A DNA stretch of 64,000 nt from JACVRW01 sp963846505 (GCA_963846505.1 CAWJWD010000007.1:248001-312000), one strand, 5' to 3'; shown: positions 25,377 through 33,942, counted from the first letter of the stretch. Notes: generated by a model from the letters alone, not told the origin. Numbers and translations: made by a program.

Positions 25377-25382
25377 TAGACT
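25377..25382 (+). promoter_or_regulatory. TAGACT -10-like element of clpP
   Basis: TAGACT ends 9 nt before the clpP ATG at 25392, and the short spacer contains no Shine-Dalgarno. It is the clearest example of an arrangement repeated at many starts here and implies a leaderless clpP transcript separate from tig. Confidence 0.5.
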
Positions 25383-25391
25383 GGCCCGCCC

Positions 25392-26012
25392 ATGAGCCCA
25401 CTGGTCCCAATGGTCGTCGAGCAGACCTCTCGCGGAGAGCGCGCCTTCGACATCTACTCGCGTCTCCTCAACGAGCGGATCGTCTTCCTCGGCACTCCGG
25501 TGACCGACGAGATCGCCAACCTGATCGTGGCCCAGCTGCTGCACCTGCAGGCTGAGGATCCCGACAAGGACATCTCGCTCTACATCAACTCGCCCGGCGG
25601 CTCGGTCTACGCCGGCCTCGCGATCTACGACACGATGCAGTACATCAAGCCGGACGTGCAGACGATCTGCGTCGGCATCGCGATGTCGATGGGCGCGCTG
25701 CTGCTGGCCGGCGGAGCGAAGGGCAAGCGCATGGCGCTGCCGAACGCGAAGATCCTGATCCATCAGGTGTCGTCCGCCTTCCAGGGCCAGGCCACGGACA
25801 TCGAGATCCACGCCAAGGAGATCATCGACGTGCGCCGCCGTCTCGACGAGATCCTCGCCGACCACACCGGCCAGGACCTCGAGAAGGTCTCGCGCGACAC
25901 CGAGCGCGACTACTTCATGAGCGCCGAGGAGGCGACCGCCTACCACCTGATCGATCGCGTGATCGAGCCGGTCGGCACCGTCTCCTCGGACTCCTCGAAC
26001 TCCGGCTCGTAG
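25392..26012 (+). CDS. clpP: ATP-dependent Clp protease proteolytic subunit
   Basis: A 206-residue serine protease of full family length. The catalytic serine is S99 in GIAMSMGALLLAGG, the histidine H124 in AKILIHQVSS, and the Asp follows in RDTERDYFMSAEEA. YINSPGGSVYAGLAIYDTM is the conserved handle/oxyanion region. It forms the tetradecameric chamber fed by ClpX, encoded 4.6 kb downstream. The C-terminal tail is Ser-rich (SSDSSNSGS). No second clpP is present in the window, although actinobacteria often have two. Confidence 0.96.
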   Translation: MSPLVPMVVEQTSRGERAFDIYSRLLNERIVFLGTPVTDEIANLIVAQLLHLQAEDPDKDISLYINSPGGSVYAGLAIYDTMQYIKPDVQTICVGIAMSMGALLLAGGAKGKRMALPNAKILIHQVSSAFQGQATDIEIHAKEIIDVRRRLDEILADHTGQDLEKVSRDTERDYFMSAEEATAYHLIDRVIEPVGTVSSDSSNSGS

Positions 26013-26013
26013 G

Positions 26014-26039
26014 AGCGCTGCGCCGGAGGGCGCTTCTTC
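26014..26039. terminator. Hairpin between convergent clpP and TetR genes
   Basis: AGCGC and GCGCT form a stem with an 11-base loop directly after the clpP stop, followed by TTCTTC. It could terminate clpP transcription, and its position between convergent genes would suit both directions. Confidence 0.4.
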
Positions 26040-26044
26040 GCAGG

Positions 26045-26647
26045 TCAGTCGGGCAGCGATCCGCTGCCCGGCGCCCGCATCCCGTCGAGCGTGATCGCCA
26101 GGTGGCGACGCCAGCTGCCGCCGGGTGCCTCGGCGGGCCGGCGCGCGGTCGTCGCCACGCCCGCCATCACCAGCCCGATGTCCTGGCTGACGATGCCGTC
26201 GCGAATCACGCCGGCGCGCTGACCGCGCTCGATGAAGGCGGTGCCAAGCGTCAGCAAGCCGACGCTCTCGGCGATCGCCGCCGGGCGATCGCCGCCGACG
26301 ACGTCCGCGACGCAGTCGCAGAGGCCCATGTCGTCGGCCTGCAGCTCGCCGCAGGCGAACAACCAGTCGCTGAACGCGTCCCACGGGTCCCGCTCCTGCT
26401 CGAGCAACTCCTCGCCGATGCGCACGAACTCGGCGAAGCGCTCGGTGAGCAGCGCCTCCATCAGCGCGTCCTTGTCGGGGAAGTGGCGGTAGACGGTGCC
26501 CACGCCGACGCCGGCACGACGTGCGATGTCATCCATCTGCGCCTCCCGGCCGTGCTCGGCGAAGGCCTCGCGCGCGCCGGCCAGGACCCGTTCGCGGTTG
26601 CGTCGGGCGTCAGCGCGCAGCGGGCGCTCGGTGGCGGTCAGCTCCAT
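26045..26647 (-). CDS. TetR-family repressor of the adjacent MFS pump
   Basis: A 200-residue TetR regulator. The N-terminal helix-turn-helix is clear: RRNRERVLAGAREAFAEHG, then MDDIARRAGVGVGTVYRHFPDKDALMEAL. The ligand-binding half includes the distinctive MGLCDCVADVVGG with two cysteines. I use the ATG at 26647; the GTG at 26686 would lie inside an operator palindrome. It is divergent from the MFS gene at 26761, and the 113-bp space holds two perfect GGAACC...GGTTCC palindromes and a strong promoter, so it almost certainly represses that pump and perhaps itself. Confidence 0.88.
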   Translation of the reverse strand: MELTATERPLRADARRNRERVLAGAREAFAEHGREAQMDDIARRAGVGVGTVYRHFPDKDALMEALLTERFAEFVRIGEELLEQERDPWDAFSDWLFACGELQADDMGLCDCVADVVGGDRPAAIAESVGLLTLGTAFIERGQRAGVIRDGIVSQDIGLVMAGVATTARRPAEAPGGSWRRHLAITLDGMRAPGSGSLPD

Positions 26648-26669
26648 CGACGTCGTTCCCCCAAATCGG

Positions 26670-26725
26670 TTGACAAACGGAACCACGGTTCCATATAGTG
26701 CCAGTGGAACCGGAGTACCGGTTCC
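26670..26725 (+). promoter_or_regulatory. TetR-controlled promoter with two operators
   Basis: TTGACA (26670-26675) and TATAGT (26694-26699) with an 18-bp spacer form a near-consensus promoter toward the MFS gene. Operator 1, GGAACCACGGTTCC (26679-26692), fills the spacer as a perfect 6-2-6 palindrome. Operator 2, GGAACCGGAGTACCGGTTCC (26706-26725), is a perfect 8-4-8 palindrome at the expected transcription start. Both share GGAACC/GGTTCC half-sites. Confidence 0.8.
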
Positions 26726-26760
26726 GGATTGTACCCGAGCACCCCAGAGGAATCCACTCG

Positions 26761-28197
26761 ATGACCGACGCCCGGACCGCCTACGACCGCCGCTGGCAGG
26801 CGCTCGCGCTGCTGGCGCTAACCCAATTCGTCGTCGTGCTCGACGCGGCGATCGTCAACGTCGCGCTGCCGTCGATCGGCTCCGACCTCCACTTCTCCCA
26901 GGAGAGCCTGCCGTGGGTGGTCAATGCCTACGTGCTCACCTTCGGGGGCTTCCTGCTGCTCGGCGGGCGAGCAGCCGACCTGCTCGGCCGCCGGCGCATG
27001 TTCATGATCGGCCTGATCCTGTTCGCACTCGCGTCGCTCGCCTGCGGCCTGGCGGCCAACGAAGGCCAGCTGATCGCCGCGCGCGCGGTCCAGGGCCTCG
27101 GCGGCGCGATCCTCTCGCCGGCGGCGCTCTCGATCGTCGCCGCGACCTTCCGGGAGGGCGCCGAGCGCAACAAGGCGATGGGCGTCTGGGGCGCGGTCGC
27201 GGGCTCCGGCGCCGCCGCGGGCGTGCTGCTCGGCGGCGTGCTGACCGAGTGGCTCGGCTGGGAGTGGGTCTTCTGGGTCAACGTGCCGATCGCGCTGGCT
27301 GCCGCGGTGATCGCGCCGCGCCTGCTGGCCGAGAGCCGCGCGGACGGTATGACTCGGCACTTCGACGTCACCGGCGCGCTGACGGTCACCGCCGGCCTGA
27401 CGGTCGGCGTCTACGCGATCGTCGACGCGCAGAGCGCCGGCTGGGGCTCGGCGCAGACGATCGCGCTGCTGGCGCTCGCGGTCGGACTGCTGGTGGTGTT
27501 CGCGATCACCGAGACGCGCTCGCGCCAGCCGCTGGTGCCGTTCCGGATCTTCAAGCTGCGTGCGCTGCGCTCGGCCAACGCCACGATGCTGCTGTTCGGC
27601 GGCGGCATGTTCTCGATGTTCTTCTTCCTGACGCTCTACATGCAGCAGGTGCTCGGCTACGACGCGCTCGAGACCGGCTTGGCCTACCTGCCGCTGTCGG
27701 GCGGGATCATCATCAGCGCCGGCATCGCCTCGCAGCTGGTCACGCGTCTCGGCGTGCGGCCGGTGTTCGTCACCGGCCTCGGCCTCGTGACGATCGGGCT
27801 GCTGTGGTTCTCGCGGGTGTCGGCGGACGGGAGCTTCCTCGCCGACCTGCTCGGTCCCTCGCTGCTGTTCGCGCTCGGCGGCGGCATGTCGTTCGTGCCG
27901 GCGACGATCGCGGCGGTCTCGGGCGTCTCCGAGGACGACTCGGGGCTCGCCAGCGGGCTGATCAACACGAGCCAGCAGATCGGCGGCGCGCTCGGCCTCG
28001 CGATCCTGGCGACGATCGCCAACTCGCGCACCGAGGACGTCGCCGCGAGCGCCGGCTCGCAGGCCGCGGCCCTGACCGAGGGCTTCCAGGTCGCCTTCGT
28101 CGGCGCGGCGGTGCTGGTGTTCGCCGCGGCGATCGCGGCGGCGCTGATGATGCCGCGCATCGACGCGCCGGCCGAAGCGGTCCCGGCCGCCGCCTAG
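26761..28197 (+). CDS. DHA2-type MFS drug efflux transporter under TetR control
   Basis: A 478-residue, 14-helix drug:H+ antiporter of the EmrB/QacA group. Helix 1 carries VVLDAAIVNVALPSIG, motif A is GRAADLLGRRRMFMIG, and helix 5 includes GVLLGGVLTEWLGWEWVFWVNVPIAL. The ATG at 26761 has a GAGGAATC ribosome site. Its promoter carries two TetR operators, so expression is probably induced when a drug releases the neighbouring repressor. It differs from the pump at 8121-9818 mainly in lacking the acidic insert and long tail. Confidence 0.9.
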   Translation: MTDARTAYDRRWQALALLALTQFVVVLDAAIVNVALPSIGSDLHFSQESLPWVVNAYVLTFGGFLLLGGRAADLLGRRRMFMIGLILFALASLACGLAANEGQLIAARAVQGLGGAILSPAALSIVAATFREGAERNKAMGVWGAVAGSGAAAGVLLGGVLTEWLGWEWVFWVNVPIALAAAVIAPRLLAESRADGMTRHFDVTGALTVTAGLTVGVYAIVDAQSAGWGSAQTIALLALAVGLLVVFAITETRSRQPLVPFRIFKLRALRSANATMLLFGGGMFSMFFFLTLYMQQVLGYDALETGLAYLPLSGGIIISAGIASQLVTRLGVRPVFVTGLGLVTIGLLWFSRVSADGSFLADLLGPSLLFALGGGMSFVPATIAAVSGVSEDDSGLASGLINTSQQIGGALGLAILATIANSRTEDVAASAGSQAAALTEGFQVAFVGAAVLVFAAAIAAALMMPRIDAPAEAVPAAA

Positions 28198-28208
28198 CGC
28201 AGGCTGTT

Positions 28209-28240
28209 CGCCGCCGGCCGCCTTCGCGCGGCCGGCGGCG
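28209..28240 (+). terminator. Strong hairpin after the MFS gene
   Basis: A perfect 12-bp stem (GCCGCCGGCCGC/GCGGCCGGCGGC) with loop CTTCGC starts 12 bp after the stop, extended by a further C-G pair. An overlapping second hairpin, GGCGGAGC/GCTCCGCC with a three-base loop, follows. It probably terminates the MFS transcript before the oxidoreductase gene. Confidence 0.6.
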
Positions 28241-28274
28241 GAGCACCGCTCCGCCGGCGTCTACGCTGCAACGC

Positions 28275-30544
28275 GTGGGCCTCTCCAAGCACGTCAACCC
28301 GCGGCTCTGGGCGGGCCTCAAGCCGTTCGGCATCGGCGAGCAGCGGCCGAACAACTACCTCGAGGTCGTCAAGGCGGGCTGGGACAACCGCGACCGGCTC
28401 GGCTACGCCTGGCGCATCCTCAACGAGGGCTGCTGCGACGGCTGCGCGCTCGGCACGACCGGGATGCGCGACTGGACGATCGAGGGCACGCACCTCTGCA
28501 ACATCCGCCTGCGGCTGCTGCGCCTGAACACGGCGCCGCCGTTCGACCCGGCGCTGCTGGCCGACGCGGACGCGCTGCGAGGCCGCTCGGCCGCCGAGCT
28601 GCGCGAGCACGGGCCGCCTGCCGCACCCGATGGTGCGCCGCGCGCGGCGAGCGCGGCTTCACCCGCGTCGGCTGGGACGAGGCGCTCGACCTGATCGCCG
28701 AGCGCGTCGCGCGCGGCCGGGCCGCGAGCGCATCGGCGCCTTCCTCACCAGCCGCGGGATGACGCAACGAGACCTACTACGGCGTCCAGAAGGCGATGCG
28801 CGCGCTCGGCACCAACTCGATCGACAACGCCGCGCGCGTCTGCCACTCGCCGAGCACGTTCGGGCTAAGCAGGCGCTCGGGCGTCGCGCGCCACCACCTG
28901 CTCGTACACCGACTGGATCGGCTCGGACCTGATCGTCTTCATCGGCTCGAACGTCGCCAACAACCAGCCGGTGGCGATGAAGTACCTGCACAAGGCCAAG
29001 GCGGCCGGCGCGCGCGTGGTCGGTGGTCAACCCGTACCGCGAGCCCGGCATGGAGCGCTACTGGGTGCCCGTCGATCCCCGAGAGCGCGCTGTTCGGGAC
29101 CAAGATCGCCGACCGCTTCTTCGACGTGGACGTCGGCGGCGACGTCGCCTTCCTCACCGGCACGCTCAAGCACATGGTCGAGCGCGGCTGGGTCGACGCG
29201 CGAGTTCGTCGAGCGCCACACGAGCGGCTTCGACGAGCTCGAGCCGGTGCTCGGCGCGCGGCCGACTGGGAGCGAGCTCGAGCGCGGCTCGGGCGCCGGC
29301 CGCGCGGAGATGCTCGCCTTCGCCGAGCTGCTCGCGCGAGGCGCGCACGCGCGGTCTTCGTCTGGTCGATGGGCGTCACCCAGCACGACCAACGGCGAGG
29401 ACAACGTGCGCGCGATCGTCAACCTCGCGCCTGGCGAAGGGCTTCGTCGGGCGCGAGAAGTGCGGCCTGATGCCGATCCGCGGCCACTCCGGCGTGCAGG
29501 GCGGCGCCGAGATGGGCGCGTACGCGACGGCCTTCCCGGGCGGGCTGCCGAGTCGACGCCGAGAACGCCGCGCGCGCTGTCGCGAGCAGTGGGGCTTCGA
29601 GGTGCCCGTCGGGCCCGGCCTGACGCGCGCCGGAGATGGTCGACGCCGCCGGCACGCGGCGAGCTCGACGTGCTGCTCGCCGCCGGCGGCAACTTCCTCG
29701 AGGTGCTGCCCGACCCGCCGCGCGTCGAGCGCGGCCTCGGCGCGCATCCCGCTGCGCGTGCACATGGACATCGTGCTCGTCCCGCCAGATGCTCGTCGAG
29801 CCGGCCGACACGGTCGTGCTGCTGCCGGCCACCACCCGCTACGAGGTGCCCGGCGGCGTGACCGAGACGAGCACCGAGCGGCGCATCATCTTCTCGCCCG
29901 AGGTCGAGGGCCCGCGCGTCGAGGACGCGCGGCCCGAGATGGGTGCTTCGGCGAGCTGGCGCGCGCGCGTGCGGCCCGAGCTGGCCGACGAGCTGCGCTT
30001 CGCGTCGCACCGCGGCGATGCGGGAGGAGATCGCCGCGCGTGGTGCCGTTCTACGACGGCATCCAGCACCTGCGCGAGGCGGGCGACTCGTTCCAGTACG
30101 GCGGGCCGATGCTGTGCGCCGGCTGGCGCTTCCCGACCCCCGACGGCCGGGCCCGCTTCGCCGCCGTCGACGCCGCCGCCGGTGCCCGACGACGACGGCC
30201 GCCTGCGGCTGTCGACCCGGCGCGGCAAGCAGTTCAACTCGATGGTGCACGAGCGCCGCGACGCGCTCACCGGCGCGCTGCGCGAAGCGGTGCTGGTCGC
30301 CGCCGCCGACGCGGAGCGGCTGGGCCTGCGCGACGGCGACGCGGTCGCGCTGCGCAGCGACCACGGCAGCCTGCGCGGGACCGGTGCTGATCGCCGCCGT
30401 CAAGCCCGGCAACGTGCAGGTGCACTGGCCCGAGGGCAACACGCTGCTCGCCGCCGATCGCGCGCTCGCGCGGAGGCCGGAATCCCCGACTACAACACCT
30501 GGGTCGAGCTCGAGCCCGTCACATCGGCCAGCCAATCCGCGTGA
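28275..30544 (+). pseudogene. FdhF/YdeP-family molybdopterin oxidoreductase, broken by about twenty frame shifts
   Basis: Translation pieces from all three frames reassemble into a molybdopterin-guanine-dinucleotide oxidoreductase of the formate-dehydrogenase-like YdeP group. The start is GLSKHVNPRLWAGLKPFGIG; the cofactor-proximal cysteine region is NEGCCDGCALGTTGMRDWT. Later come CSYTDWIGSDLIVFIGSN, VNPYREPGMERYWVP, CGLMPIRGHSGVQGGAEMG, NFLEVLPDP, GRRFxxP-like TRRGKQFNSMVH, and VQVHWPEGNTLL. The end is PDYNTWVELEPV before TGA at 30542. Breaks occur roughly every 100 bp from 28612 onward (for example 28646, 28765, 29201, 29388, 29784), many of them a single extra C beside a G. Codon use between breaks is normal, so decay is very recent or the sequence is faulty here. 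Confidence 0.75.
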
Positions 30545-30624
30545 GGATTGCAGGGACATGCCCGTTGGTCGAGTAACTACCTGGGGCACACTCCGCTGGT
30601 ACCCTCGCCCCGGGGAGAAATTGC

Positions 30625-31905
30625 GTGGCCCGACCCACTGACTCGAACGAACAGCTCCTCTGCAGCTTCTGCGGCAAGTCGCAGCGGCAGGTGAAGAAGC
30701 TCATCGCCGGCCCCGGCGTCTACATCTGCGACGAGTGCATCGATCTCTGCAACGAGATCATCGACGAGGAGCTGACCGGCGCTCCCAGCTTCGATCTGGA
30801 GAACCTGCCGAAGCCGAAGGAGATCAACGCCGTCCTGCAGGAGTACGTGGTCGGCCAGGACCCCGCCAAGCGCACGCTCTCGGTCGCGGTCTACAACCAC
30901 TACAAGCGCGTCCAGATGATGCAGCAGGAGGGCGAGCAGGACCTCGAGCTGCAGAAGTCCAACATCCTGCTGCTCGGCCCCACCGGCTGCGGCAAGACGC
31001 TGCTCGCGCAGACGCTGGCGAAGATCCTCAACGTGCCGTTCGCGATCGCCGACGCGACCGCGCTGACCGAGGCGGGCTACGTCGGCGAGGACGTCGAGAA
31101 CATCCTGCTGAAGCTGATCCAGGCCGCGGACTTCGACGTCAAGAAGGCCGAGACGGGGATCATCTACATCGACGAGGTCGACAAGATCGCGCGCAAGGCG
31201 GACAACCCGTCGATCACGCGCGACGTGTCGGGCGAGGGCGTCCAGCAGGCGCTGCTGAAGATCCTCGAGGGCACGGTGGCGTCGGTGCCGCCCCAGGGTG
31301 GGCGCAAGCATCCCCACCAGGAGTTCCTCACGATCGACACGACGAACATCCTTTTCATCTGCGGCGGGGCGTTCGCGGACCTCGACAAGGTCGTCGAGCG
31401 GCGCATCGGGCACAAGGGCGTCGGCTTCGGCGCGTCGGTCTCCTCGCGCCACAACAAGGACACCGGCGACCTGTTCGAGCAGGTGCTGCCGGAGGATCTC
31501 GTCGACTACGGCCTGATCCCCGAGTTCATCGGCCGCCTGCCGGTCGTCTCGGTGATCCACCAGCTCTCGCGTGACGACCTCGTCACGATCCTGACCGAGC
31601 CGCGCAACGCGCTCGTCAAGCAGTTCCAGCGCTTCTTCCAGTTCGACGGCATCGAGCTCGTCTTCGCCGACGACTCGCTGAACGCGATCGCCGACCGCGC
31701 GCTCGCGCGCGAGACCGGCGCCCGCGGCCTGCGCTCGATCCTCGAGGAGACGCTGCTCGACGTCCAGTTCGAGCTGCCCTCCCGGCGCGACGTCAAGAAG
31801 TGCGTCGTCACCAAGGAGACGATCGAGAAGGGCCTCAAGCCCACGCTCGTCACCGAGGCCGCGCCCGAGGAAGACTCCGGAGAAGAGGACGCCAAGTCGG
31901 CTTAG
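30625..31905 (+). CDS. clpX: ATP-dependent Clp protease ATP-binding subunit ClpX
   Basis: A 426-residue AAA+ unfoldase of normal length. The N-terminal zinc domain is LLCSFCGKSQ...YICDECIDLC (four cysteines). Walker A is LLGPTGCGKTLLAQ, Walker B IIYIDEVDKIA, the pore loop EAGYVGEDVEN, and sensor 2 lies in ARETGARGLRSILEE. The RKH-type loop SVSSRHN and IGF-like loop KGVGFG (contact with ClpP) are visible. The GTG at 30625 has GGGGAG 10 nt upstream and a TACCCT box at 30600-30605. The acidic tail EEDSGEEDAKSA is an extension. It works with ClpP encoded upstream; the pump and oxidoreductase genes separate the pair. Confidence 0.96.
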   Translation: MARPTDSNEQLLCSFCGKSQRQVKKLIAGPGVYICDECIDLCNEIIDEELTGAPSFDLENLPKPKEINAVLQEYVVGQDPAKRTLSVAVYNHYKRVQMMQQEGEQDLELQKSNILLLGPTGCGKTLLAQTLAKILNVPFAIADATALTEAGYVGEDVENILLKLIQAADFDVKKAETGIIYIDEVDKIARKADNPSITRDVSGEGVQQALLKILEGTVASVPPQGGRKHPHQEFLTIDTTNILFICGGAFADLDKVVERRIGHKGVGFGASVSSRHNKDTGDLFEQVLPEDLVDYGLIPEFIGRLPVVSVIHQLSRDDLVTILTEPRNALVKQFQRFFQFDGIELVFADDSLNAIADRALARETGARGLRSILEETLLDVQFELPSRRDVKKCVVTKETIEKGLKPTLVTEAAPEEDSGEEDAKSA

Positions 31906-31958
31906 CCGGCTGCAAACCGGCGCCTGGCGGAGTCCTCAGTCGCTCGCGGGCTGGCGCC
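31905..31958 (+). repeat. Dispersed repeat copy B, after clpX
   Basis: It matches 15491-15545 at about 90% identity over roughly 54 bases, starting right after the clpX stop. In this copy the ends form hairpins, GCCGG/CCGGC with a 7-base loop and GCGGGC/GCCCGC with a 4-base loop, so it could also act as the clpX terminator. Confidence 0.6.
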
Positions 31959-32026
31959 CGCCACGCTCCCTGCGTCCGCCGCCAGGCTTGGTTTTCGCTC
32001 GGCTAAGAGCGAAGTAGGGTCTCGGG

Positions 32027-32362
32027 ATGGCGCTAGAGCTGGTCGAGCGTGTCGGTCGCATCTTGCGCTTCTCTCCCGAAGGGCGGGACGTGCGCGTCTG
32101 GGTGCGCGGGGCACCTGGCGGCGACGAGACGAAGGTCGTAGCCGGGACGATCGTTGCGCTTACGCCACGCGGGGCGCTGGTCGAGCTCAACGAGTCCGCG
32201 AGCGTGGGGGAGCGGTCGCTGCAGCGCGTTCTGGCGGTGCCGGAGGAGCGGGGGTGGGGGCTGGACGCGCTCTGGTTCAGCTTCATCGCCGTCGACGTCT
32301 TCGAGCCCGGCGACGAGGGCGAGCCGCTGGCGCGCTGGTTCCTGCGCCTGCGCCGCCGCTAG
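32027..32362 (+). CDS. Small protein of unknown function
   Basis: A 111-residue protein I do not recognise. It has an alternating beta-like N-terminal part (VERVGRILRFSPEGRDVRVWVRG, then VVAGTIVALTPRGALVEL) suggesting a small barrel or SH3-like fold, followed by LDALWFSFIAVDVFEPGDEGEPLARWF. No signal or membrane helix. TAGGGT (32015-32020) ends 6 nt before the ATG and there is no Shine-Dalgarno. It is followed 25 bp later by a metallo-hydrolase with its own TAGGGT box. Confidence 0.6.
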   Translation: MALELVERVGRILRFSPEGRDVRVWVRGAPGGDETKVVAGTIVALTPRGALVELNESASVGERSLQRVLAVPEERGWGLDALWFSFIAVDVFEPGDEGEPLARWFLRLRRR

Positions 32363-32386
32363 CGCGTCCGCGTTAGGGTCGTTCGC

Positions 32387-33058
32387 GTGAAGCAACTCGC
32401 GGACGGCGTCTGGCAACTGCACGGGCTTCCGCCCAACGCGATCAACGTCTACCTGCTCGAGGACGTCGTGATCGATGCGGCGTCGCGGCTCGCGGGTCGG
32501 CGCATCCTGCGCCAGCTGCGCGGGCACACGGTCAGCGCGCACGCGCTCACGCACGCCCACCCCGACCATCAGGGGGCTAGCAGGCAGCTGTGCGAGACGC
32601 TCGGCATCCCGTTCTGGGTCGGCGCCGCAGACGTGCCGGCGGCCGAGGACCCGCAGCTGATCTTCGAGCTCCAGCCGCCGCACCCGATCAACAAGCTCGT
32701 GTTCCGCGCCTGGGGCGGTCCGGGCCATCCCGTCGACCGCGCCCTGCACGAGGGCGACGAGGTCGCCGGCTTCCGCGTGCTCGACACGCCCGGCCACGCC
32801 GCCGGCCACGTCTCCTTCTGGCGCGAGTCCGACCGCGTGCTGATCCTCGGCGACGTGCTCAACAACATGAACGTCACCACCGGCCTGCCCGGCCTGCACG
32901 AGCCCAAGACCTTCTTCACGCCCGACCCGGCCGAGAACCGCCGCTCCGCCCGCCGCCTGGCCGAGCTCGAACCCCGCCTGACCCTCTTCGGCCACGGCGC
33001 GCCGCTGCGCGACACGCGCAAGCTCGTCGACTTCGTGCACCGCCTGCCGGCGTACTAG
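32387..33058 (+). CDS. Metallo-beta-lactamase-fold hydrolase
   Basis: A 223-residue enzyme with the core of the fold: NAINVYLLEDVVIDA, the zinc motif ALTHAHPDHQGAS (HxHxDH), DTPGHAAGHVSFWRESDRVLILGDVL (His and Asp ligands), and the final His in LTLFGHGAPLRD. The pattern is like glyoxalase II and related thioester or lactone hydrolases; I cannot assign the substrate. GTG at 32387, with a TAGGGT element ending 7 nt before it. Its stop interlocks with the convergent nucleotidyltransferase gene (CTAG). Confidence 0.8.
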   Translation: MKQLADGVWQLHGLPPNAINVYLLEDVVIDAASRLAGRRILRQLRGHTVSAHALTHAHPDHQGASRQLCETLGIPFWVGAADVPAAEDPQLIFELQPPHPINKLVFRAWGGPGHPVDRALHEGDEVAGFRVLDTPGHAAGHVSFWRESDRVLILGDVLNNMNVTTGLPGLHEPKTFFTPDPAENRRSARRLAELEPRLTLFGHGAPLRDTRKLVDFVHRLPAY

Positions 33059-33582
33059 CCGTCCTCGGGCGGGCCGACGCCCTGCGCGCGCAGGCGCCGG
33101 ATCACCTCGAGCTCCTCGACGGCGATCTCGTCCTTGGGCCGCCCGGCCGCGCGCTTCATCGCGATCAAGTCGGGCAGGGAGGCGACGAGCACGGCGAACG
33201 CGCCGACGTCGAGCCGGTCCGCACGCTCGCGCAACGTGCGGAAGGGCGGCGCGCCATCGGGTTTCGTCAGGACGTCGAGCTTGCCCGCCGAGGTGCGGAG
33301 CGTCAGCACCTCGACGCCGCGTAGCGTGCGTTCGTCGGGTGTGAACGGCACGTCGGCGGGCGCGCCTCTGAGCGTCGCTTCGACCTCGATCAGCACCTTT
33401 GCCAGCGCCCGGAGGTTCCCTGGATCGGTGGCGTGACAGATGTCGAGGTCCTCTGTGAACTGAGCCCCGCCATGCAGGATGGCTGCGACGCCGCCGATGA
33501 CGACGAAGTCCACGCCCCTGGCCGTCAGCAGCCCGAGCAGCCGAGTGGCGTCGAGACTAGGCCTTCCAGTCGTATCGCTCAC
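33055..33582 (-). CDS. Nucleotidyltransferase-like protein, probable toxin partner
   Basis: A 175-residue minimal nucleotidyltransferase-fold protein. LLTARGVDFVVIGGVAAILHG is the GG motif helix and TEDLDICHA supplies the D-x-D metal ligands; GKLDVLTKPDG could carry the third acid. This arrangement is typical of AbiEii/DUF6036-like NTases that act as toxins in two-gene modules, some of which modify tRNA. Its start overlaps the end of the HTH gene by 26 bp, so the two are cotranscribed. A toxin role is inferred from context. Confidence 0.78.
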   Translation of the reverse strand: MSDTTGRPSLDATRLLGLLTARGVDFVVIGGVAAILHGGAQFTEDLDICHATDPGNLRALAKVLIEVEATLRGAPADVPFTPDERTLRGVEVLTLRTSAGKLDVLTKPDGAPPFRTLRERADRLDVGAFAVLVASLPDLIAMKRAAGRPKDEIAVEELEVIRRLRAQGVGPPEDG

Positions 33583-33904
33583 GAGATTGCCTCGCTGCCG
33601 CTCGCAGGAAGGCGACCTCGACCTGCCAGGCGTCGAACCGGGCGAGCCGCTCCGCCGGCGTGAGTCTCAGGTTGCCTGCGTTGAGCGTCGGGTCGATGCT
33701 CGCCTTGCGCTCCGCGCCGCGCAGCTCGAGTTGGCGTCCGAGCGCCATCAGGACGCGCTCGATCGTCTCCAGGCGCGGGTTCGAGCCCGGACGCTCCAAG
33801 GCGGCGATCGTCGCCTGGCTGCGCCCCATCTGCGCTCCGAGCTCGGCCTGCGAGAGACCGGCTTCCTGGCGGGCGGCGCGGAGGAAGGCTGCGGCGTTGG
33901 CCAT
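33557..33904 (-). CDS. XRE-family HTH regulator, probable antitoxin
   Basis: A 115-residue protein. Residues 5-60 are a Cro/CI-type helix-turn-helix: FLRAARQEAGLSQAELGAQMGRSQATIAALE. The second half contains LTPAERLARFDAWQVEVAFLRAA, a segment often found in antitoxins paired with nucleotidyltransferases. It precedes and overlaps the NTase gene. A minus-strand TATACT (33916-33911) lies 6 nt from the ATG, so the message is probably leaderless, and upstream palindromes may be its own operators. Confidence 0.78.
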   Translation of the reverse strand: MANAAAFLRAARQEAGLSQAELGAQMGRSQATIAALERPGSNPRLETIERVLMALGRQLELRGAERKASIDPTLNAGNLRLTPAERLARFDAWQVEVAFLRAAARQSRERYDWKA

Positions 33905-33910
33905 GGTGCG

Positions 33911-33942
33911 AGTATAGAGGCAAGTCGATATCGATGATCATC
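33911..33942 (-). promoter_or_regulatory. Promoter and palindromes of the HTH/nucleotidyltransferase module
   Basis: Minus-strand TATACT (33916-33911) is followed upstream by the palindromes CGATATCG (33926-33933) and GATGATCATC (33933-33942). This is an AT-rich island in GC-rich surroundings and a plausible autoregulatory operator region for the HTH protein. Confidence 0.5.

Noticed and set aside
26648..26686. Longer N terminus for the TetR protein from the GTG at 26686
   Set aside because: It would place the start codon inside operator 1 and adds residues not typical before a TetR helix-turn-helix.
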